Shown here: positions 9,126 through 14,723 of the stretch, one piece after another
Layout: the number at the start of each line of letters is the position of its first letter
Numbering within the stretch: the stretch's first letter is position 1
DNA from: Thiolapillus brandeum
Lineage (GTDB): Bacteria > Pseudomonadota > Gammaproteobacteria > Chromatiales > Chromatiaceae
Direction: 5' to 3'
Length of the DNA stretch: 14,723 nucleotides
NCBI GenBank assembly: GCA_011051425.1
Contig: DRLF01000221.1
Span: forward strand, 1-14,723
The notes under the pieces: generated by a model
Database searches by the model: none
What the model saw: only the letters and a program-made list of their open reading frames with translations
What the model was told of the DNA's origin: nothing
Made by a program: the position numbers and the translations under genes

Positions 9126-10463
9126 ATGCTGAAAAGAAAAATTCTGTTTACGGTTGCGGCCAGTGTTTTTTTGGGCATGTCTACACTGGTGCAGGCCACT
9201 GAAGGCAAGCTGGTGGTTGTGACATCGTATCCACCGGACACCACCACGACTTTCAAGAAGGCCTTTGAGAAGAAGTACCCCGGTATCAAAGTCGAAATGC
9301 TGAAGAAAAAAACTACGGCAGGCGTCAAATATCTTCAGGAAACAGCCGGCAACAACACATCCGATCTGTTCTGGGCATCGGCTCCGGATGCGTTCGAGAT
9401 CCTCAAGGGGGATGATCTCCTGCAGAAATACCAGACGAAAGTAAAAGGCATCCCGGAGAAAGTCGGTGCCTTTCCCATCAATGATCCCGACGGTTATTAC
9501 AAGGGCTTTGCCGCATCCGGTTACGGCATCATGTGGAACACCCGCTATCTCAAGGCGAAGAAACTGCCTGTTCCCCATGAATGGGAAGATCTGACGAAGG
9601 CCGTTTACCACAATCACGTCGGCATGAGCGCTCCCTCGCGTTCCGGCACGACGCATCTGACGGTGGAAACAGTGCTGCAGGGCAAGGGTTGGGAAGAAGG
9701 CTGGGCCACCTGGAAGGAGATAGCAGGTAACATGAAGACCATCACCGAACGCAGTTTTGGTGTACCGGATGGTGTGAACAGCGGACAGTTCGGTATCGGT
9801 ATCGTTATCGACTTCTTCGGGCTTTCTTCCAAGGCCTCCGGATTCCCCGTCGATTTCGTGTATCCCAGTGTGACCACGCTGGTTCCCGCAAATATTGCCA
9901 TCGTGAAGAATGCACCTCACAGGGAGACAGCGGCTGATTTCATCGAATTCCTGCTCTCCGACGAAGGGCAGGCGCTGCTGCTGGACCCTAAGATCATGCG
10001 CCTGCCGGTCAATCCCAAGGCCTATGCCAAGGCACCGGCGAATTTTCCGAATCCTTTCAAGGACAACTCCATCGGTTCTGGCGTGAAGTTTGATCTGGCA
10101 CTGTCGAAATCCCGCTACAACGTGGTCAATTCCCTGTTCGATGTCATGATCACCTATCGGCTGGATGATCTGCGCACTGCGGTGAAGGCGATCCAGGATG
10201 CAGAAGCCGCGCTCCAGGGTAACAACAACCCGGCCGCCCAAAAACTGATTGCGCAAGCAAAAGACCTGGTGAATGCCGTGCCCATCGATGCGGCGAAAGC
10301 CAGCGACGAGGCGTTCAATAGTATTTTCAAGAAGAAACGCAAGAAGGCCAGCACCAAGGTTACCGGCCGTCAGGCCGAGATCGAGCAACAATGGGATGAG
10401 ATGATCAAGGCCAATTACGCCAAGGCAACCCAGTTGGCGAACAAGGCCAAATCCATGCTCTGA
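9126..10463 (+). CDS. ABC importer substrate-binding protein (AfuA/FbpA-like family 1)
   Basis: This periplasmic binding protein delivers substrate to the permease encoded next. Of 445 residues, about 1-24 are a Sec signal peptide (cleavage after Val-Gln-Ala), with no lipobox. The core (25-345) has family features: Leu-Val-Val-Val-Thr-Ser-Tyr-Pro at the first strand, Asp-Leu-Phe-Trp-Ala-Ser (80-85), Pro-Ser-Arg-Ser-Gly-Thr-Thr-His (170-177), Gly-Trp-Glu-Glu-Gly-Trp (188-193), and Asn-Ala-Pro-His with a Phe-Leu-Leu-Ser-Asp-Glu-Gly-Gln stretch (262-282). FbpA-type iron binders carry two adjacent Tyr ligands; the apparently matching place here reads Ile-Asp-Phe-Phe (228-231). Iron is therefore doubtful, and an organophosphate, phosphonate or other anion is more likely. 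The last 95 residues form a helical, Lys-rich extension beyond the usual 330-360-residue length. GGAGGG supports the start. It is the first gene of a three-gene operon. Confidence 0.88.
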   Translation: MLKRKILFTVAASVFLGMSTLVQATEGKLVVVTSYPPDTTTTFKKAFEKKYPGIKVEMLKKKTTAGVKYLQETAGNNTSDLFWASAPDAFEILKGDDLLQKYQTKVKGIPEKVGAFPINDPDGYYKGFAASGYGIMWNTRYLKAKKLPVPHEWEDLTKAVYHNHVGMSAPSRSGTTHLTVETVLQGKGWEEGWATWKEIAGNMKTITERSFGVPDGVNSGQFGIGIVIDFFGLSSKASGFPVDFVYPSVTTLVPANIAIVKNAPHRETAADFIEFLLSDEGQALLLDPKIMRLPVNPKAYAKAPANFPNPFKDNSIGSGVKFDLALSKSRYNVVNSLFDVMITYRLDDLRTAVKAIQDAEAALQGNNNPAAQKLIAQAKDLVNAVPIDAAKASDEAFNSIFKKKRKKASTKVTGRQAEIEQQWDEMIKANYAKATQLANKAKSML

Positions 10464-10476
10464 CAGAAGATGACAG

Positions 10477-10499
10477 CAGGCCGGTGATATGCCGGCCTG
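10477..10499 (+). terminator. Intercistronic hairpin between binding protein and permease genes
   Basis: CAGGCCGG and CCGGCCTG form a perfect 8-bp GC-rich stem with a 7-base loop, 14 bases after the binding-protein stop. Only two T follow, so it is probably not a full terminator. As in other ABC operons, such a hairpin likely protects the upstream mRNA from 3' decay or partly stops transcription, giving more binding protein than permease. Confidence 0.6.
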
Positions 10500-10523
10500 T
10501 TGCCTGTGCGCGGAAAAACAATC

Positions 10524-12224
10524 ATGACAAAACAACGCGGCCCGGTTTTTGCAGGACTACTGATCGCCCTGATACTGCTGGCCTTCCTGGTCATTCCCGT
10601 GGTGCAGGTCATCTATGTGGCCTTTCAGGATCCGGCAAGCGGTGCGCTGACCCTGGTCAATTTCAGCGATTTTTTCCGCTCATCCCTGTTTCAGGAATCG
10701 TTCTTCAATTCCTTCTATGTGGCTGCCATGTCGGTCGTGGTGGCGACCATCATCGCTTTGCCACTGGCCTATTTTACTTCGCGTTTCAATTTTGCCGGAG
10801 CCGCCATCATTCAGACCCTGGGTTTCATCCCCCTGATCATGCCTCCCTTCGTGGGCGCTGTGGCCATGCTGCTGCTTTTCGGCGAGAACGGTTCCGTCAA
10901 CCTGCTGCTGGATGAGCATCTCGGTTTCACCATTCCTTTCATGGAGGGTCTGAACGGCGTTATCTTTGTACAGAGTATCCACTATTTTCCTTTCATACTG
11001 ATCAATCTGTCGGCGGCCCTGAACAACGTGGACAGATCCATGGAGGAGTCGGCGCAGAATCTTGGCGCCAGTGGTATGCGCCTGTTCCGCCGTATCGTAT
11101 TCCCGCTGGCCATGCCCGGCTATGTTGCCGGGGCCGCGCTGGTGTTCCTGAAGGTGTTCGATGATCTGGGTACGCCATTGTTGCTGAACGTGAATACCAT
11201 GCTGGCGCCCCAGGCCTATCTGCGCATCTCATCCATTGGCATCTCGGACCCCATGGGTTATGTGATTTCGGTGATCCTGGTGGTGTTCTCCCTGTTCGCC
11301 CTGTGGACCTCCATGCTGGCGCTGAAAGGCAAGGACTATTCCACCCTGCAGAAAGGCGGCGGCGGCATGCTCAAGCGGGAATTGCGCGGCGGGCAGAAGA
11401 TCGCTGCCTATGCGCTTATCCTGCTCATCCTGCTGCTGGTGCTCTCGCCGCACATCGGGCTGACCCTGCTGTCCTTCGGCACGGTCTGGTCCTACAGCCC
11501 CTTGCCAGATGCCTATACACTGGACCACTACCGCATGGTGTTCGGTTCGGCGCGGGAGTACATAACAAACACCCTGCTGTATGCGGGACTGGCCGCCAGT
11601 TTCGATGTCATACTGGCAACAGCCATTGCCTATATCGTGTACCGCACCGGCATGAAAGGCCGGAAATGGCTGGACTATATCGCCACCGCATCTCTGGCGG
11701 TACCAGGGGTGGTACTGGGTATCGGCTATCTGCGCACCTATAATGATTTCAACGTGCCTTTTCTCGACAAGCCCATGGCCTCCTGGTGGGTGATTATCGT
11801 GGTGGCGCTCACCATTCGCCGTTTGCCCTACGCCCTGCGCGCCTGTGTGGCTGCGCTGCAGCAGGTTAGCGTGATGCTGGAGGAAGCGGCACAGAATCTC
11901 GGTGCGACGCGCTCCCGCACATTGTGGCGGGTGGTCGTGCCTTTGATGAGTGGGGGGATGATCGCCGGTTTTGTCACCAGCTTCGCCACGGCATCCGTGG
12001 AGTTGTCCGCCACCATCATGCTGGTGTCCCAGGAATCCGATGCGCCCCTGGCCTTCGGTATCTATGAGTTCATGCAATCCGCTTCCGGACGGGGAGCCGG
12101 AGCCGCCCTGGGCATGATTGCCGTGGTTATCGTGGGCCTGGGTACTTATTTTTCCCACCGTGTGATCGAACGCAGCCACAAGCTGCGTACCGCAGAAAGA
12201 CAAATTGCAGAGGAAGTGACATGA
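10524..12224 (+). CDS. ABC importer permease, two fused membrane domains (FbpB/AfuB-like)
   Basis: The 566-residue inner-membrane protein holds two BPD-transporter permease domains in one chain, so one copy serves as the whole pore. The first half has membrane segments at about 9-33, 63-84, 96-120, 145-165, 197-215 and 245-265. The second begins near 292 after a Gly/Lys/Arg-rich cytoplasmic linker (266-291). Each half carries the EAA loop that docks on the ATPase: Glu-Glu-Ser-Ala-Gln-Asn-Leu-Gly-Ala (174-182) and Glu-Glu-Ala-Ala-Gln-Asn-Leu-Gly-Ala (453-461), each followed by a Phe/Val-Pro-Leu end. A TTG at 10500 opens the frame, but it would put the initiation region inside the hairpin. The ATG at 10524, with GGAAAAA before it and a normal N-terminus, is preferred. 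The stop overlaps the ATPase start in ATGA. Confidence 0.93.
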   Translation: MTKQRGPVFAGLLIALILLAFLVIPVVQVIYVAFQDPASGALTLVNFSDFFRSSLFQESFFNSFYVAAMSVVVATIIALPLAYFTSRFNFAGAAIIQTLGFIPLIMPPFVGAVAMLLLFGENGSVNLLLDEHLGFTIPFMEGLNGVIFVQSIHYFPFILINLSAALNNVDRSMEESAQNLGASGMRLFRRIVFPLAMPGYVAGAALVFLKVFDDLGTPLLLNVNTMLAPQAYLRISSIGISDPMGYVISVILVVFSLFALWTSMLALKGKDYSTLQKGGGGMLKRELRGGQKIAAYALILLILLLVLSPHIGLTLLSFGTVWSYSPLPDAYTLDHYRMVFGSAREYITNTLLYAGLAASFDVILATAIAYIVYRTGMKGRKWLDYIATASLAVPGVVLGIGYLRTYNDFNVPFLDKPMASWWVIIVVALTIRRLPYALRACVAALQQVSVMLEEAAQNLGATRSRTLWRVVVPLMSGGMIAGFVTSFATASVELSATIMLVSQESDAPLAFGIYEFMQSASGRGAGAALGMIAVVIVGLGTYFSHRVIERSHKLRTAERQIAEEVT

Positions 12225-13297
12225 GCAGCGAATCAGTGGGGATCTCCATCAGGAACCTGGGGCTGGCCTTCGGTGACAATGAGGTGCTCAGGGACATCAG
12301 CTTGGATATTGCACCGGGGGAGTTCTTTGCCTTTCTCGGCCCTTCCGGCAGCGGAAAATCCACGCTACTGCGTGCGGTGGCCGGTTTTGGACCCAGGCCC
12401 AGCGGCCAGATACTGATCGGAGGGGAGGATGTGGTGGATCTGCCTCCCTGGAAACGCAATCTGGGCATGGTGTTTCAGAGCTATGCGCTGTGGCCCCACA
12501 TGACGGTACGGAAGAACATTGCTTTTGGCCTGGAGGAGCGTCGCCTGCCGGCAGCCGAAATCAGGAGACGGGTGGATGAAGCGCTGGAACTAGTTGGCAT
12601 GACAGCGTTCGCAGGGCGGCGGCCGTCACAGCTTTCCGGAGGCCAGCAGCAGCGGGTGGCCATCGCCCGGACCATCGTTGTCGAGCCAAAGGTGCTGCTG
12701 CTCGATGAACCCCTGTCCAACCTCGATGCCAACCTGCGCATCCAGATGCGCCGCGACATCCGCGCCCTGCAACAGCGCCTGCAGCTCACTACCATCTTCG
12801 TCACCCATGATCAGGAAGAGGCGAATACCACATCAGACCGCATGGCCGTGCTCAATGACGGCTATCTGCAACAGGTCGGAACTCCCATGGAACTGTATGA
12901 CAACCCGTCTAACCTGTTCGTGGCGCGCTTCCTGGGAACGGCGAACATCCTGCCGGGAAGCATCGTCGAGGAGGACGGGCGCAAGGTCTTTGTTTCGGAC
13001 AGCGGCGTGACCTTCCCCCTGGATATCGAAGGGGAGGGGCAGCGTTCCATCGTTTTCCGTCCCCAAAACGCCAGCATTCACTGTGGCCGGGTGGAAGCCG
13101 ATGACGCGCATATCGACTTGCCGGGCGTGATCGTGCACACCGAGTTTCTCGGCAGCATCGTGCGTTATGGGGTGAAAGTGGGCAATGAAACCCTGCTGCT
13201 GGATCTGCCTCACATCCAGGGAGAGGGGCTGATCGCAGAAGGCACGGAGGTTACCGTGCTGGTGGCCAGGGAACGGATTCTGGCCTTGGCCGGATAA
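12221..13297 (+). CDS. ABC importer ATPase (FbpC/AfuC/PotA-like, with TOBE region)
   Basis: This 358-residue cytoplasmic ATPase powers the importer. All nucleotide-binding motifs are intact: Walker A Gly40-Pro-Ser-Gly-Ser-Gly-Lys46-Ser-Thr, Q-loop Gln86, signature Leu-Ser-Gly-Gly-Gln-Gln-Gln (138-144), Walker B Leu-Leu-Leu-Asp-Glu-Pro (159-164), a D-loop Ser-Asn-Leu-Asp, and the H-loop His196. Residues from about 240 onward form the C-terminal regulatory/TOBE region typical of the CUT1/iron/spermidine ATPase group, with Gly-Thr-Ala-Asn-Ile-Leu-Pro-Gly at its start and a second TOBE-like strand set near 295-358. The substrate cannot be read from this subunit. Translation is coupled to the permease by a four-base overlap. 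The gene ends only 9 bases from the stop of uppP, which faces it. Confidence 0.94.
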   Translation: MSSESVGISIRNLGLAFGDNEVLRDISLDIAPGEFFAFLGPSGSGKSTLLRAVAGFGPRPSGQILIGGEDVVDLPPWKRNLGMVFQSYALWPHMTVRKNIAFGLEERRLPAAEIRRRVDEALELVGMTAFAGRRPSQLSGGQQQRVAIARTIVVEPKVLLLDEPLSNLDANLRIQMRRDIRALQQRLQLTTIFVTHDQEEANTTSDRMAVLNDGYLQQVGTPMELYDNPSNLFVARFLGTANILPGSIVEEDGRKVFVSDSGVTFPLDIEGEGQRSIVFRPQNASIHCGRVEADDAHIDLPGVIVHTEFLGSIVRYGVKVGNETLLLDLPHIQGEGLIAEGTEVTVLVARERILALAG

Positions 13298-13306
13298 GCC
13301 TGCTGC

Positions 13307-14110
13307 CTACAGATAGAGAAAACCCAGAATGACCGCGCCGAGAAACAGCCGGTAAATGGCGAAAGGCGCCATGCCGATACGTTCAATGAAGCGCAGGAAA
13401 AAATGGATGGTGGTGTAGGCGGCGATAAAGGACAGGGCCACGCCGAGGCCCAGGTCCTGCCAATTGACGCTTTCCTCCAGCAGGAACAGGTCCTTGCCCA
13501 CCCAGATTACCGAAGCCAGTATGGTCGGGATGGCCAGCAGAAAGGAGAAACGCGAGGCGGCTTCACGGGTGTAGCCCAGCATCAGTGCGGCGGCCATGGT
13601 GATGCCGGAGCGGGAAGTACCGGGAATCAGGGCAACAGCCTGGGCAACGCCGATGAACAGGGCATCTTTCAGGTTCATGCTGCCGATATGCCGGTTACGT
13701 TTCGAATGACGGTCAGCCCACCACAGCAGCAGGCCGATGAGGATGGTGGTGGCGGCAATCACCTGGGGGGCGCGCAGCTGGTGTTCCACCAGGTCTTTGA
13801 TCAGTACTCCCACGACCATCACCGGGATGGTCGCCAGGATGATTGCCCAGCCCAGGCGACTGTTGGACGTGGACTCACCCGATGGCATCAGTGAGGCGAA
13901 CCAGTCGTGCAGCATCAGCAGGACTTCCTTGCGGAAATACAGGACCACTGCCAGCAGGGTTCCGAGATGCACGGCAAGATCGAAGGCAAGACCCTGATCG
14001 GCATAGCCAAAGACATAAGGCGCCAGAATGAGGTGGGCCGAGCTGGATATGGGCAGGAATTCTGTAAATCCCTGTATCAGTGCCAGAATGATTATCTGTA
14101 TCAGGTCCAT
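13307..14110 (-). CDS. uppP: Undecaprenyl-diphosphatase UppP (BacA family)
   Basis: UppP removes a phosphate from undecaprenyl diphosphate on the outer face of the inner membrane, recycling the lipid carrier for peptidoglycan and other envelope glycans. Overproduction gives bacitracin resistance in E. coli. The 267 residues match the usual length (about 265-275). The two active-site repeats are clear: Gly-Phe-Thr-Glu17-Phe-Leu-Pro-Ile-Ser-Ser-Ser-Ala-His26 in the first half and Pro-Gly-Thr-Ser-Arg167-Ser-Gly-Ile in the second. About eight hydrophobic membrane segments run through the chain, with a Ser-rich cytoplasmic loop around 75-85. The start ATG (14108-14110) lacks a strong Shine-Dalgarno but begins the conserved N-terminus. 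It lies 30 bases behind the phosphopantetheinyl transferase gene on the same strand, so the two are probably co-transcribed. No terminator is visible after it. Confidence 0.97.
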   Translation of the reverse strand: MDLIQIIILALIQGFTEFLPISSSAHLILAPYVFGYADQGLAFDLAVHLGTLLAVVLYFRKEVLLMLHDWFASLMPSGESTSNSRLGWAIILATIPVMVVGVLIKDLVEHQLRAPQVIAATTILIGLLLWWADRHSKRNRHIGSMNLKDALFIGVAQAVALIPGTSRSGITMAAALMLGYTREAASRFSFLLAIPTILASVIWVGKDLFLLEESVNWQDLGLGVALSFIAAYTTIHFFLRFIERIGMAPFAIYRLFLGAVILGFLYL

Positions 14111-14140
14111 GATGCTTGCTGTGCTTGTCTGGTGAACAAA

Positions 14141-14723
14141 TCAGGCAGCATCATACGCCGTCGGCGGGCTGTTGAAAAACCGCAATGCAGGTTCGTCATG
14201 GGATGAGGGGGTGGCCAGGGCAGCGACAAAGCCGTCGGCGGCGAAGAAATGGCGGCAGTGCAGGTCGTCGGGCGGGACCGGGGTGGCGAAGATGCCGTAC
14301 CCGAATGCTTTCTGACGGGCTTCAAGGGCCGTCCATTGCCGAAAGAACAGCAGCTGCTGGTTTTCACCGGCCATCGCTGCTGACCACTGTTGCCATACTT
14401 CAGCAGAAAACATGCGCCTGGCGATACGTGAGGGGTATTTCATGTCGCGAATTTTTTCCAGATCGATACCCACAGGATGTAGCGCACTGACGGCGAGCAA
14501 TCCCAGTTCGTGACTGTGGGAAAGATTGAATTGCACAGGCAGGCGCGCCAGCTCCGGCTTTCCTCCCGGCCTGACAATGAAACTGAGTCTGGCAGGCGCT
14601 TCATCCAGATAGGAGGCGAGAATGCCACGCAGCTGCAAGCGGGTGTTCAGATAGCGTCGCGCGGCTTCCGGCCGGCGTATGTCCGCTAACCGTGACCGTT
14701 CTTCGCTGCTCAGGATCGAGAGA
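14141..14723 (-). CDS. 4'-phosphopantetheinyl transferase, Sfp type (N-terminus outside window)
   Basis: The frame is open from the window's right edge to the TGA at 14141-14143 and shows 193 residues; perhaps 30-40 N-terminal residues are missing, judged from the usual 220-240. Such enzymes move the phosphopantetheine arm of CoA to a Ser of acyl- or peptidyl-carrier proteins. The visible start (Leu-Ser-Ser-Glu-Glu-Arg...Arg-Arg-Pro-Glu-Ala) matches the family's N-terminal half. The Asn-Leu-Ser-His-Ser segment, the Mg-binding Gly-Ile-Asp-Leu-Glu (14456-14470), and Trp-Thr-Ala-Leu-Glu-Ala-Arg-Gln-Lys (about 14310-14340) are all present, so it looks active. A TTG at 14636-14638 is inside the conserved region and is not the start. 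Which carrier protein it serves cannot be told from this window. The last dozen residues, after Leu-Arg-Phe-Phe-Asn-Ser, look poorly conserved in character. uppP follows 30 bases later. Confidence 0.9.
   Translation of the reverse strand, partial: LSILSSEERSRLADIRRPEAARRYLNTRLQLRGILASYLDEAPARLSFIVRPGGKPELARLPVQFNLSHSHELGLLAVSALHPVGIDLEKIRDMKYPSRIARRMFSAEVWQQWSAAMAGENQQLLFFRQWTALEARQKAFGYGIFATPVPPDDLHCRHFFAADGFVAALATPSSHDEPALRFFNSPPTAYDAA

Noticed and set aside
10500..10523. TTG at 10500 as the permease start
   Set aside because: It would put its initiation region inside the stable hairpin 10477-10499; the ATG at 10524 has a purine-rich site and gives a normal N-terminus.
9051..10535. 494-codon open frame antisense to the binding-protein gene
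   Set aside because: Same in-register codon effect; the product is His/Arg-rich with no family match, and the sense gene is complete with a strong ribosome-binding site.
11229..12203. 324-codon open frame antisense to the permease gene
   Set aside because: In-register shadow; the His/Gln-rich translation is typical of antisense membrane-protein genes.

Overview
The window looks like chromosomal, mostly housekeeping DNA from a GC-rich gammaproteobacterium. ZipA and SlyX are largely gammaproteobacterial proteins, the zipA-ligA pair with cysZ nearby recalls the E. coli neighbourhood (from memory), and codon use looks uniform and GC-rich by eye. I see no transposase, integrase, tRNA, rRNA, CRISPR array or phage gene. 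Species cannot be fixed from the sequence; a sulfur-oxidising Chromatiales/Thiotrichales-like lineage is only a guess.

Left part (1-6901, all + strand): the 3' part of a retropepsin-like aspartic protease gene, then a lipoprotein-type pitrilysin/insulysin-like M16 metalloprotease. Next come zipA and ligA (overlapping ATGA), a small outer-membrane-type lipoprotein of unknown function, and slyX. The roles are envelope proteolysis, Z-ring anchoring and NAD+-dependent DNA ligation. The usual smc neighbour is not directly upstream of zipA.

Middle part (6902-8855): a G-rich intergenic element able to form a hairpin or a G-quadruplex, then a short single-membrane-span signal peptidase I (+). On the - strand, a secreted DUF3016 protein gene is translationally coupled to cysZ (sulfate permease family). 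cysZ converges on the signal peptidase gene, and their 3' ends overlap by 7 bases.

Right part (8856-14723): a 270-base divergent regulatory region followed by a complete three-gene ABC importer: a secreted binding protein with a long C-terminal extension, a fused double-domain permease, and an ATPase. The family is usually annotated as Fe3+ uptake (AfuABC/FbpABC). The binding protein lacks an obvious iron-binding Tyr-Tyr pair, so an anionic organic substrate such as an organophosphate or phosphonate is a better guess. A hairpin between the binding-protein and permease genes probably sets their expression ratio. On the - strand, a Sfp-type phosphopantetheinyl transferase (5' end beyond the window) precedes uppP (undecaprenyl-diphosphatase), which converges on the ATPase gene with a 9-base gap.

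I see no clearly new multi-gene system. The most open questions are the substrate and regulation of the ABC importer, the G-rich element before the signal peptidase gene, and the unknown lipoprotein after ligA.
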